Assembly (NCBI RefSeq): GCF_020184175.1
Contig: NC_065530.1
Location: 61,543,260 to 61,607,259, forward strand
Direction of reading: 5' to 3'
DNA from: Aphis gossypii
Taxonomy: Eukaryota > Arthropoda > Insecta > Hemiptera > Aphididae
DNA: 64,000 nt
Below are positions 27,201-38,700 of the stretch, piece by piece (within the stretch, counting starts at the first letter, position 1; each line of letters starts with the position of its first letter). Made by a program: the position numbers and the translations under genes. Under the pieces are notes generated by a model. The model was not told the origin of the DNA and searched no databases. It saw only the letters and a program-made list of their open reading frames with translations.

Positions 27201-29350
27201 TCTCAATAATTCGATAATAATAATAATAATATAACAATATTGTACACAGCTAGGTACTTTATAATATTTATAATAAATCATGACATATTTTTAATATCGT
27301 TTCCGAAAAACGCGATAGAGAGAATAATATCACGCTGATCGACCGGAATTTGACGTGAATATCACTCTTGCCAAACGATTATTATAAAAAATAATAATTA
27401 TATCAATAACGTGGCGTTGATGGCAATAACATAATATCATTTTACTTTACGCTATACTTGATACACAGTAATAATATAATAGCTAAAGAGATATGTACCT
27501 ACTATTAATTTTACGCTTATTAAATTAACATTGCGAAACGAGAGTGAGTCATAAAACGCCTAATAAAATACGAGTATATATAAATGCATAATATATTTTC
27601 ATTTATTGACGATATTCATAAACAACTGTATATTTATTAAAAATGTCTTTCTGCAATTTGTTAGGTGTGTACGACCTTATAATATTATTATTATTGAGTC
27701 ATCAAACAACACTATCAATTACAATGTATTAACATATTATTATATTCACGCTATTTAATAGTTGTTATTATAAGTAGATACCTATTAATATTTACTGGAC
27801 ACGGTTTTATGGATCAAACGCTCATTTTTTTTCAATATATTCAGTGAGCTGTTATGGACAAACGTAACGGATGAAAGTCGTCGTATTTATAACGATAGGT
27901 AATGGGTTGGTTTTTTTTTTTTGTATTAACTTAATAAAGTCATAAATGTTGTTCAACTATAATTTAATAACTCGTGACAATAATAAATAGGACGTCGAAT
28001 AGGTATAACGTTAATTTTTCTTTGAAAGATACGATCTCCGTCCTTGGCAAAAAATTTTTGAATTTTAAATGAATTTGTTAGTCTCGGTTTAATCGAAAAT
28101 TAATGTTTGTTTAGTGAAATAATAATATACAATATACAGAAAACAGTAAATATAAAAATTGTGTTTCGTTTCTGATAGTGACGAGGTGGCGGAAGTGCCA
28201 AGGCAACACATAACGATAATACGTGTCTAATTAAATGTCGTTGAAATTATATACACGGTGTTATTATTTATAATTATAATAGCATTACTACTCAGATAAT
28301 ATTATCATTTTATTATAATTATTTTTTTATTTCATAGTCCTTCGGAGAAGTTTTCTTAAACTATAAACAGATATGTACCAAATAAATAGATAATATAGAG
28401 AATATAGTACGAAAGAGCTAAATAGGGTATTGTAAATTTGTAATATTCAGATGAAAAAAAAAATAAAACATTTGTTTGCTTTTAACAATATTGTTTCGTA
28501 ATATTCAAATAGGATATTATCTTAAAATTATAATCGAAATCCATAAAACAATCTGTACAAAATAAAGTACAATAAAAATTGACACAATATAAATTATTAT
28601 GTTATTATTGGTGTGAATTATTCGGAATTGTATCTTAAGTACTATGTGATTTGGTTTTACATGTTTTTAAGATATATATATATATACAATTATATATATA
28701 TCGATAACGCTTAAGTAGGTATACGTCTTAAAAATTATACATACATTTTAAAAAGGATTTTATTTATAATATTAGTGTTTTTTAAAAAGATAAGTGATAT
28801 AGGAAATACCTAAATAAAATATACCTTAGCATAACCTATAGATGTATAAATAAATTTACATGACATGAATAATCTATGAGTTTGCTTTAATGCTTACAAT
28901 ATATAGTACATATAATATAAAATTATGTTATATAACGTACAAATTATTATTTTATAGGACATCGAGAAACACTTAACGCTTCTAGGTTCTAGGTTAGCTT
29001 AGGTCCATCGGACGAACACTAAATGCAATGATCAAAATATCATTTCTGAACATATTATCGAGCCCATTCATAGGGTATTGTCTTACGAATTTAAATCCAT
29101 TGGTTCGAGATTTTGATATTAATTTCTCGACGATGAGAACAAAATTGTTTTACACATTTGATTCGATAAGGCGTTATGTTAGGCGTTTATGTCTCTAACA
29201 AATTAGTGCGCATTACATTTCGATGATATTGTATTATAATAAAATACAAAACTGACTGTCATCATTTTTGCATAATTTAATTAATTTATGTATATTTTTT
29301 TTTTTGCCAACACGTACCTACCTGTTTCTATGTGCATGACATAATATTAT
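27201..29350. other. AT-rich desert, no gene seen
   Basis: AT-rich DNA with AT dinucleotide tracts at 28672-28686 and 28691-28701 and many ATAATATTAT words. A slightly GC-richer string near 28180-28205 (GTGGCGGAAGTGCC) has no supporting context. No RNA gene or defined mobile element was recognised. Confidence 0.6.
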
Positions 29351-31000
29351 AATATTGTAAGTGCTCAGTCGTGTTCGTTGACGATTTCGCACGAGCCGAT
29401 CGGTCATCGAGTTCGATAACTGCACGCGCGTTGGCGTACGCCCAAGGAATACGAAACCCAATCGAATATTATTGTATTTAAGACTATTACTGCTGCAAGT
29501 ATATAAATGATATTTGCGGACACTTCTCTCTCGTTCTATCTCACGTACACTCTGTCGCGCACACATCGCGTCTATCCACCGCGATCGAAGACGCCGACAA
29601 GTTTGACGTTGCAGTCACCGCAGAATCGATTGGCAAACACGTTATTGCGGTGGCGGCGTTGGAATGCTTACCGCCGATGCGAGTATACCTACACAGGTAT
29701 AATAACAATCATACATACGAAATGCGTGCGGTCAACGCGAAAAGATGATAGTAATTGTTAAAATAACGAGAACAATGCGCAATGTCATTATAATATTATT
29801 GTTATTAATGCGACCGTTAAAAATCGTAACTAATCACACGACCACAACACCGGCGACAGCGATGGCGGCGTGGTAATAAAAACGATTGCCGGCGATGGTA
29901 TTACCACTTACCAGCAGTGTGAACCAGCCAACTTACCTGTTGTGGGAGGTGTAGTTAATTTAAATTTTTTTTTTTATGTTTTTGCTATATTGTCCGTCGG
30001 AACGGTGGGACCTATGTGCGTCAATACTGCAGACGCGACGGGATTTAACGTACCATATAGAATTTTAATAAGAAATATATATGTACATAAAAACATCGGT
30101 GCGGTATATTCTTTTACAATGCCGATAATATTGTTCTGCTATTTATGTTTATACTATAAAATACTGTCGTCAGAACACTATATAATAACATTATGCTCAT
30201 CTGTAGACCTGCCCATAACACCTATAGTAATTTTATAATAATTTTACGCTCTAACGAAATCAACACTAATTTTAGTTTTGTAACATTACAATCTCGAGGT
30301 TAGATTTAATTTTAGCACAATTATAGACAGCTCTGTAAACATAACTGATGTAAAGGCACTCACCGACTTTATTAAACGCTTGTGCATTCCCCAAAATCGA
30401 TATCGACTACACGGATCAAACGAAAATAATTCTCATTGTCTACAGTGACGTTAAATTTTCGTCTTAAGCCACGCGATGACTATACGATCTTAAACATAAG
30501 AGGGTTCACTCAAAATATGTGCGTTATGATCGGATTATCGTTAAAGTACTGCAGTCTTACGGACGTATTCTCAAACGACTCGCTGAGAGGAATTCCATCG
30601 ATGAGTCGATCAGATTGGTGACTCGTAGATTTCGGTTGTTATCGAGATTGACATTGGCGACCGTCCGTCGGAGGCATGCTGGTTGGCAGTAATAGATGCA
30701 ATAACGCTCGTTTAAATCAAACTGCCAACAAATGGCCGGTATTGTCCAGAAAAATAATAACTCAATATAAAATAGGTAAAAAACTAATACAATATTTGCG
30801 TGGTCATCAACGACGAAGCGGAAAATCGCAGTAGTGTCGACATTTCTAAACGCCATAATACTATACCGAAACAAAGTAGTTCGCTGCTCAAACGGGTCCA
30901 AATAAATAGCAACGCCGATCCTTTTTGCATAAAATATTATTTAAATATGTATATAAATAAACATGTAAAATATTGTACGATAAACCGCGTGTGTTGAATC
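29351..31000. other. Mixed CpG-richer block with clustered minus-strand donor-like sites
   Basis: CpG-richer DNA starting with a TCTCTCTCG tract near 29525. On the minus strand three good 5' splice-site matches occur: GTAAGTG after CTGCTG near 29909, GTAAGTT after CAACAG near 29934, and GTGAGTG after AAGTCG near 30363. The last could close an open frame containing MHKRLIKS. Frames of 122 codons (plus, 29870-30238, GTG start) and 114 codons (minus, 30557-30901) are open but carry no motif. I cannot assemble these into a gene. Confidence 0.25.
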
Positions 31001-32740
31001 GCGCGATGCCGTCGTCTTAATAAATAAGCGATTTGAACACTCGAAAAACGCCGAGTTGTATACACGGGAACACATACAAATGTACACTACCGTTTACGAA
31101 TAATATGTACACGGTCGCCTACAAAACATAAGGATACACACTCGCCGGTTCTATAGTCACTCGACGACGGTTTTGTTTACACGCTCTCGGTCGTCCCGTA
31201 TTGTTACAACAGTCATCTCTCTATTTTGGAGTGTCGCGTGTTCAACCGGAGCACAGTTTGCTGTGTATAATAATAGACATATTACATAGTATCGGTAGTT
31301 ATATAAATACATATATGTCAGTCATTATACGTAGCGTGTAGCGACGATGGACTTCCTCGGCCACGGTACAATGATACTAATACGTATATGTTTAGGTGTG
31401 TACGGGGGGTAACTTTTATTATTACTATCAGTACTCTGCAATATAAATGAGATTCACCGAGAGGGCTGCGGCGATGGACGATTAAACGCCGAGTGTCTAT
31501 CATCGTCTCGTCCTCCCCCGCACTGCATTCCGACATCGGACGATAATATTTCTCCGAGTAAAATCGCACACGCTACGAGTGCGCTCTTAACAATGTATTA
31601 TTATACACACATATATGTATATATAGGCACAAGTATATTGTATACGATGTGTGTGTGCTCCCTTTGTCGCTGCATAACGAGCACGTTATATTGTACAATA
31701 TAAGCACGCGGACGTTTAAACTTTAAGCCGCTCGGAAATGCGTATACGTCGAGGCGTTATAATATAATGCAAGTATAAGACGGTCGTAGTATTAATATGC
31801 ACGATTTTCCGCAAAGAATCACACCGCTTTTTAGTGGCGGCACGCCTGTATATATACACAATAAATTATATATATATATACGTTATACGTATGTATACGG
31901 CGTGTAATTTAGTTTTAAGCACTCCAATCGAACACACGCGCGCACGTCACGACTATTAACAGTTGTCCCCGCCGCGGACGTTTCCGCACCCCGCCCGACA
32001 CCGAGGGGTGTGATTCGGAAATTATTTACTTTGAATTTAATTCTAGTCTATACGTATAGCTATATTATGTGGATGGTCCCTCGCGTTCACTTTAAAACTT
32101 TCCGAGACGGCGGCGGAACAGTAATACTTACAGCGCACGCTGTGGCTCACGCATAAGACGATTCGTTTATGTATATATATTAATTATGCGTGCGTATTAT
32201 TACCACTGTATTGTAGGTACACTCGCTGCCAAACGTCTTACATCGTCGAACTTTCCCTCTCGTGTTCACCCTCATCCTTACCCGCCAAAGAAGAACACTT
32301 AGCCACAACTCAAAATCTCGTGTATATACGAGTACAATGAGTACATATGCGTATATATTTCGAGTACGACTGCAGGCACAGCCTCTTGCACACGGTTTGT
32401 TGTGATATCGTATATACATACAGTTGATATTATTTTCTGGCCGGCGAAGGAGGCCGCGAGTTAATTAAAAATCAGCGAAATTTTTAGACTACCTATTGTG
32501 TACGTAGACAATAAATTATTTTTCACGTACACACATACATACACATTGCCTACGGAATCGGTCGATTTGCTGTACACACTGCTCTCAAACCCCTAACTCT
32601 GTATTATTATGAACGCGGTGGTTCAACTTTGCTCCTACTGTACCGTCTACCGGGTTACACGTATATATAATTATGTATATAAGGAGTGTAACCGGGGAAG
32701 CTATATTGGCGGAGGAGAATGCGCGCGAAAGTTTCTCCGC
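31001..32740. promoter_or_regulatory. Large CpG-richer block, probable regulatory DNA
   Basis: This is the left part of the largest continuous GC/CpG-richer region in the window. It has scattered AT dinucleotide tracts (31866-31880), GC-rich clusters near 31960-32010 and 32440-32460, and a CGAGTTAATTAA word at 32457-32468 that recurs at 32746-32757. A donor-like GTAAGTATT on the minus strand follows GCGCT near 32131. Open frames are short and lie on both strands. Composition and homeodomain-type cores suggest cis-regulatory DNA. Confidence 0.3.
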
Positions 32741-32745
32741 GTATA

Positions 32746-32820
32746 CGAGTTAATTAATCAAAACCAATTATAAAAGGCCCTCGGCACTGGTAATTAGCTG
32801 CCATTTGATAATGCAAACCG
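32746..32820 (+). promoter_or_regulatory. Dense homeodomain/POU-type sites with TATA box and initiator-like motif
   Basis: Within 75 bases are TTAATTAAT (32750-32758), CAATTATAAA (32764-32773), TATAAAAGG (32768-32776), TAATTAG (32790-32796) and TGATAATGCAAA (32805-32816). TAATTA-type cores are the standard targets of homeodomain proteins, and ATGCAAA-like words of POU factors. The TATAAAAGG lies 34 bases before the A of an initiator-like CCATTT (32800-32805), an acceptable TATA-to-start distance. The local AT cores sit inside an otherwise GC-rich block, so they are not just background. Either a small enhancer or a compact plus-strand promoter would fit. Confidence 0.35.
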
Positions 32821-32825
32821 ACTCG

Positions 32826-32930
32826 ATGGTAGTACAAGCGGTGGCGGCGCCTCACCGATTGTACATTATATTATTATTATTATTGTTATATATGCATAGT
32901 TGTTATTCGTTTTGTGTACCTTTATTATAA
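32826..32930 (+). CDS. Candidate 34-residue small ORF downstream of TATA/Inr-like motif
   Basis: The first ATG after the TATA/initiator-like pair opens a 34-codon frame ending in TAA. The peptide starts MVVQAVAAPHRLY, followed by IILLLLLLY, so it resembles a short signal peptide or single membrane-anchoring helix. The Leu run is encoded by an (ATT/TTA)n microsatellite, which lowers its weight. The start context has G at +4 but T at -3. No family was recognised. It could equally be untranslated leader sequence or chance. Confidence 0.1.
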   Translation: MVVQAVAAPHRLYIILLLLLLYMHSCYSFCVPLL

Positions 32931-34420
32931 AATATATTTAAATTACATATTTTGTTGTGTGATGTGTGAATAGCGCACATTATCAGCGGATATTCACCTC
33001 ATCTGCAGTCTTCTCTCGACACCAACCCTTTTCGTGCGTTTGTTGATTGTTCTAGTCGTCCGATTGTCGAGCTATTTTCATAATATTATATAATAACAAT
33101 ATATCCGTTGAAATCCAGAGTACCGGGTTCGAAGTCCTTTATGTGTACAATAATACATTTGTATTAACTACCCGTGGTAACTCTACGCGTCCTCTTCCAC
33201 CGATTGACGACTAGATTCGGGATTTCGTGCGACACTAGCACACTATAACAATATAATATATATATACATTATACGGATTTGTTTTCGTCTGCATCCGCGA
33301 GTATTTATGTTTAGGATTAAAATCCACCCTATATTATCGTTCACCGTCGATCGAAACGCTCTAATGTGATGGTACCTAAATACCATCGAATTCGTCAGCA
33401 CATATATTATTGTAGTTGATACGCGTTGCTGTCGTAGTCTTTATTTAACGCGTGAAACGATAAGTAAGTAGTAATCCTACCGCTTTTTTCGAAATTGAAT
33501 TTGTCCACGCCCCAAAAGCATACGAAAACGATACTATATGTACATAATATTATACCTACTCTCACGTATACAACGTTATACCGTATAATATTAGATTCAT
33601 ATATACCACGGTCTATGTATACATATGTATATAAGTAAGTATATAAAATTGTGTATTTTTATGACACTATACATACTTTTTTGTTTCATTTTATTAAATG
33701 TAGGTTTAAGTCAATTTAATATATAAAAACGTAATCGCTATATATAAGCATTTGTTCTACCATAACAAAAATAATAAATAGTAATACGATGCTATATTGG
33801 TGTTATATTCGTGTTTGTGCAATGGGTATTACTATTAATTAGTTTTTAAAATAATTACAAATAATATTCTATAATCAATAAATTGGGCACACGCTTATTT
33901 AATACCTATATTGAACTAAACGATTATACAATAAAATATTAACAGTGGTGGCTTTAAAATATTTTGAATTCATCACGTCTTCGGCCCTTCACCTCCCTCG
34001 ATTACGTGTTTCATTGTCTACGAAAACTGCGTATAATTTTAATTTTGATAGGTGACGCGACGTGAAAACGCAATAAACTATAAATTCTGAACGAAGACTT
34101 GTGCTATTATTGAGTGTATTGAAACGTGGCGGCGTACGTTCAACGGTGGCCGTGCTGCGTAATAATTTAATAACACAATGGTGACAATATCATATTATTA
34201 TTTATTATAGTAATGTACATAGGTCGGAGTACGCCCAACGTTTTTTTTTTTTTACCCGATGCTTGCAATACTCGAAAAATGGCACTTGGGAACGATTCGG
34301 CATGCCCATCGATGTCAGGTGTAAGGGATGAATAATAATATAAAAAAAAAAAAAATAATAATAATAACAATAAAAATTGTCAATATCTGTACACGGAAAT
34401 AAAAGACATTTCGCCAATAT
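32931..34420. other. CpG-moderate then AT-rich DNA, no gene seen
   Basis: CpG-moderate DNA to about 33500, then AT-rich. It contains a perfect 7-bp inverted repeat, GATGGTA...TACCATC (33368-33387). A CAGTGGTGGC word at 33943 resembles hAT-type element ends but has no partner end. T12 and A13 runs lie near 34241 and 34341. The overlapping minus-strand frames at 34167-34417 are produced by the T/A runs. Confidence 0.5.
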
Positions 34421-34429
34421 AATAACCGA

Positions 34430-34745
34430 TCATTGGTCACGGGAGTGTGTGCGGGCTCTCGAGAAAGGCGGCGGCGCTGCCGGCAGCTGACGACATCTCC
34501 GTGGAATCTTTGTGCCGCTGCAGAGCGTCGTCTCCTGCAAAGGGCCCGCCTCTAATGACCGTGCACACGTATGTTTCGAATGTTCTATCAGAGAGCTCTC
34601 GAAGTTCCACCACACCGTGTAATTTTTCCCTTTTTTCCATAGATTGCTCCGAAGACTCGTTTGAAAATGATAATAATAATAATCGGACACGTCGATCGTG
34701 GCGAATCAACCGAGCGGATTCCACGCGCACACTCGAACCCGTGAC
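34430..34745. other. GC-rich island with a strong plus-strand acceptor
   Basis: A sharply bounded GC-rich block. On the plus strand an excellent acceptor (long C/T tract, CCATAG) ends at 34642. The exon it would open reads 33 codons to a TGA. Open frames of 156 (plus, GTG start) and 86-97 (minus) codons overlap across the block. A transcribed regulatory region or non-coding exon is possible. Confidence 0.25.
34437..34640 (-). CDS. Candidate 67-residue small ORF, unknown product
   Basis: A minus-strand ATG at 34640 opens a 67-codon frame ending just inside the GC-rich island. The product begins MEKREKLHGVVELREL and ends with an Ala/Ser-rich stretch and ESPHTLP. It is hydrophilic and charged in its first half, with no low-complexity bias, signal peptide or membrane segment. 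The frame also extends upstream without a stop to 34730. The start context is weak (T at -3). A very strong acceptor on the opposite strand ends at 34642, so at most one of the two readings is likely. No family was recognised. Confidence 0.15.
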   Translation of the reverse strand: MEKREKLHGVVELRELSDRTFETYVCTVIRGGPFAGDDALQRHKDSTEMSSAAGSAAAFLESPHTLP

Positions 34746-36640
34746 ATTATATTTTTATAACGCATACAATAGCTGTAGTAGGTATACAAGAATAAAATGC
34801 ATTTATACATCTGCAGCAGACGCACACTACAAGTATGTCCCAATAGTGATGTATACAGCTCAGAATGTATTATTATACACCACCGGTCGTCGTATATCAA
34901 GAGTAATCAAGCTCTAAATTCCTAGTTGTAAGTGGGAATATTGGTGAAATGTACGTATATAATATTATCTTGCGATCGCTTTCGTCGTCAACGCCTTCAA
35001 TTCTTTGTATGATAAACATAATATTATGTATGAGCTAGATTTTTCCATGAGGTATACAGAATAATTGTGTGTAAAGATGCACTTTCTTGACTTTTTTTTT
35101 TAGTTTAAAATGCACTTATATAAAATAATTTATTATTATGTCAAATATTTTATATTCCAAGTGAAACTTTGTGTGTATTGATTTTACAATCCACTGTGGT
35201 TTTTTTTGTATAACTTTTTTTTTTGTAGAAATAACACTAATATATATAATATATAATATATTAAATATACTATATAATACTATTTGTCGAAAAGAACAAA
35301 TATCTCAGTACTTTTTGAAATAATATACTAGGGAACAGAAAAAAGAAAAATATTTGTTAATATTTTGTTAGTGCATTATCTGTAGTTGAAAATTGTTATA
35401 ACTGTATAAATTTATTATACCTTATTACTAAAATATGTAAATGTTATTGCAGCACATCTTATTATACATACCCAATACATGCACATTTATGTACGAATAT
35501 AATATTATAACTGAATGTATATTATTAGGCTAAATCGTATTATACTTGTTGTACTTACAAAGTGACAAAACGTTTAAAACGTGATTAAGAGTCAAATCAC
35601 AAATCGACAACAATAATATATAATGGGACAACTATTATTATAATTATTTGTATTTTTGTTATCACGCATAATTTTATTTTATTTTTTTTAATATCCGACA
35701 ATCTTTATCACGGTAGTACTTAAATCACAATGTCATAGATATCATCGGTTGATAACGGAACACGCTCGTGTAACGGTGTAACGTTATATAGGTATAATAT
35801 TATTACACACTTATGTCAAATACTCGATCCCCGTCACTGCCTAGTAAAACGATATAGTTCAACGTAGATCGGTGACCTATTAGCATCATGGTCTCAGGCG
35901 TTTCAAACGAACTACTGCGAAAGCTATTCGTGATTCCAGAAGGACATAACACTAGGTATGTATGTCGCGTAAAGGTTAGGTTATCTACGAAATCGAGTCA
36001 ACTTAGAAGACGTCGATACAACTACTTTACTTATAAATGTATAAATATCTATTAATCAGCAATATATTATAGAACTCACCTGTCCTGTGACCTGAAAACA
36101 AACACGTGAGGTTTGACGATCTCAACGTCGGTACCTACCTAACTGATAGCTATATGCCTATGAATCTGTGATTATATTACTATAGAATTATGAAAAATTT
36201 ACATATTATGTAGTATATATTATTATGTTTTTGGGATGGGAAATGCGTTCCATGACAAGGTGTGTTTCGAACATGAAATAAAAACCATAGTCATGAAAAT
36301 TAACTTTCAACGACGATGATGACAAACGTGTTGTCTATACCTACCTATATACGGACAGCGTGTAGCGAGCGATATTACCTATACATTTAAAACATACGGT
36401 TATTATCGAGTCTTAATAACGTCGTTAGTCGAAATGGTCTCTTTATTAGCATTATTATTATTTATAATTTACCATAGGTGCCTTATACCTATAGAGCTAT
36501 TATATACCTGTACATATAACTTTGGTCTAATGGTGCTTTTCGATGCAATACGGCCACTGAGAGGTCCGTAACTCGTATACCTATATATAATCTTCCAAAA
36601 TAATGTTATGGACAAAAAATATTAATATATTGCAATTGGT
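34746..36640. other. AT-rich DNA with a splice-like patch near 36.1 kb
   Basis: AT-rich, with T runs near 35090 and 35210. The word TGATAACGGAACAC occurs at 35750-35763 and again about 0.9 kb away at 36661-36674. The minus-strand microexon candidate at 36080-36091 lies here. No gene or RNA gene can be called. Confidence 0.5.
36080..36091 (-). other. Candidate 12-nt microexon (unproven)
   Basis: Read on the minus strand, a pyrimidine-rich acceptor TGTTTGTTTTCAG is followed by exactly 12 bases, GTCACAGGACAG, and then a consensus donor GTGAGTTC. Twelve bases keep reading frame. A longer alternative keeps an open frame back to about 36140 and would read DVEIVKPHVFVFRSQD before the same donor. 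An E-box (CACGTG, 36103-36108) lies just upstream. Splice motifs of this quality paired so closely are uncommon, but one chance case in 128 kb of strand is conceivable. Confidence 0.2.
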
Positions 36641-38700
36641 GTGTTGTAGATCCCGTCGGCTGATAACGGAACACACGCGTTTTAATTACGCGTAATTATT
36701 GCGCGCTGCCGGCTGTCCGGCCATCGAGTGTAGGTATGTATAGGTGTAAAATTTGGACCGAGGTCGGATGTTCACCACCCGATTGAATGCACCTGTATGA
36801 ACGTAGGTATACATAATATAACACGCGTAGTACGTACATTGCAATACTGCACAAATTCTGGATAACCGGTCAGGGACGGAGCGGAATGAGACGTGGCCCG
36901 AGGACGGATAGGGTGTGGCTGCACATGACGACGACGAGGGAAGATTACGCGTGCGACTGCGAAAGCAGCTCAACATAATATACAATCATAAAATTTAGTA
37001 CAGGACGCAAATAGATAAGTACAGTTTTATTTTTTATTTTTTTGAGGAATCGATGTGAGTTTGAAAACCGTCATACATTCCGAACAAAGTGTAACCTTAT
37101 CAAATTATATTATAATATATATAAAATATAGGGTTTATGACTTACGCGTATAATACTCGTGTAACCATACTATAGCTTGCGTATGATATTATTTTCAGTG
37201 AAAAGTCACTATTCGGTATTCATACAATAGTCTTAAAGCAATGTGGCAATAGGCAATAATAATCATATGATAACAAATTAACTACAAATCATACACGTCG
37301 TGTAAAACGTAACGCAGCGTTTAATAATACAACACAGAAATTATGTCGTGTACCGTTAAACGTATACCGAGTTCGAAACGCATATGGGCGCAGGTACTCT
37401 GCTGAACACTGCAGGACAGGTATATAATATAATATAGTGACTCCGAGAGTTTGTATACGAGTTTGATTACGATCGTCGTATGATGTTATGAAGACATGAA
37501 GTCGATTAATTATGGAAGAATGTCGACGGTATTATATGGTCTGAGTAGTGTTAAGAAATACATAAATGTAGAGTATTTTTGAAGAACCTTGTAGAATCGT
37601 AAACCGAAAACAACAACATATTATATATTATAGTTATCCGTATACAAAACGTATATTCGTGTGTAAACGTATTAATAGCTATAATTATTTAAAACACGAG
37701 AAGAACCTCCGGTAAAATGTCCGTACATAATTGGAGGATCTACACGATGGAGAGAACTCGTCTTTGACAGTTTTATGCAAATCGTACATAACACAACAGC
37801 AGATACGGGTAATGATAAGATGTTCGTCTCCGTAATGTGTAGCGTATATTAATTCTTCGATAACTCGCGGTGCACATTATATTATTATTATACACGTGTT
37901 ACGGTGGACCAGGCGCAGAAAAGGGGGTGGGGAGGAAAATTATGACGTTTTGAAATACTCGCCGTGATGGCGTTTACGAGTGACCACTATAATGATGAGA
38001 GATGAAAAAAATAAATAGGAATTCCGTACACGTCTAATGTATATATATGAATACAAAAACATCAACAATAATATTACGAATGTAGTCGTAGTAGGTATAA
38101 TATGATTCAAATATTTAAATATCCTACAGACGACTATATATATGAGTGTATAGGGTGCGTATGTACCTATACGTTACAATAAGTACGCGTACGTATAACA
38201 CCAGCACATATTTTATCATTAAACCGACGTTTAGCGAGACGCGGTTATGTGTGAGGCACGCTCCGTCCAACCGGCGGAATTGGTCGTATTATTTTTCATC
38301 AACCCTATCCCCGTGCACCTATATATACTCTCTATTTAATTAACCGACTATTGTCGGTTCACCTATATATAATAACGGGGTTTGCAGCGCCGCTTTTGGG
38401 GTGGATAAAGAAAAAAAAAATATTCGTAACAGCGCTCGAGCGCACCACACACGCATACAGTCACCCAAACCGGATCTAAAGCCTCTGCAGGGCCACATGC
38501 ACATAATATTTTTCTATACGTGTATATAGGGGTAGTAATAATAATGATATGTATGCTGCTGCAACCAGTAAAAGCAATGTGCGCTGAGCACAAACGCGCG
38601 AGGGGGTCCTGCCGGGGACACAATAGCGGAATAAAATATATCCCTGCTCGCACACCACCAGCACTACGACGTGCGACATCCGAAATCTTTTTCCAATATA
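36641..38700. other. Mixed DNA with CpG patches near 36.7-36.95 and 38.2-38.7 kb
   Basis: Two GC-richer patches are separated by AT-rich DNA. The 36686-36985 minus-strand frame (99 codons) and the 38363-38753 frames on both strands are open but motif-free and overlapping. A GGGGTGGGGAGG purine tract lies near 37924. No RNA gene was recognised. Confidence 0.45.

Noticed and set aside
33125..33145. GGGTTCGAAGTCC, similar to a tRNA T-arm (B box).
   Set aside because: No T-stem pairing, anticodon arm, D-arm or acceptor stem can be built upstream.
33943..34015. CAGTGGTGGC word resembling hAT transposon ends.
   Set aside because: No matching inverted end or 8-bp target duplication found nearby.
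34643..34744. Plus-strand frame after the strong acceptor reads IIIIIGHVDRGEST, resembling the GHVDxGKST P-loop of translation GTPases.
   Set aside because: The essential Lys is Glu, the Ile run is an ATA microsatellite, flanking residues do not match any GTPase, and a stop follows within about ten residues. I treat it as coincidence.
34447..34917. 156-codon plus-strand open frame.
   Set aside because: Begins with GTG, crosses a strong acceptor and an AAT repeat, no motif, and opposite-strand frames are also open. It is expected in a GC-rich patch.
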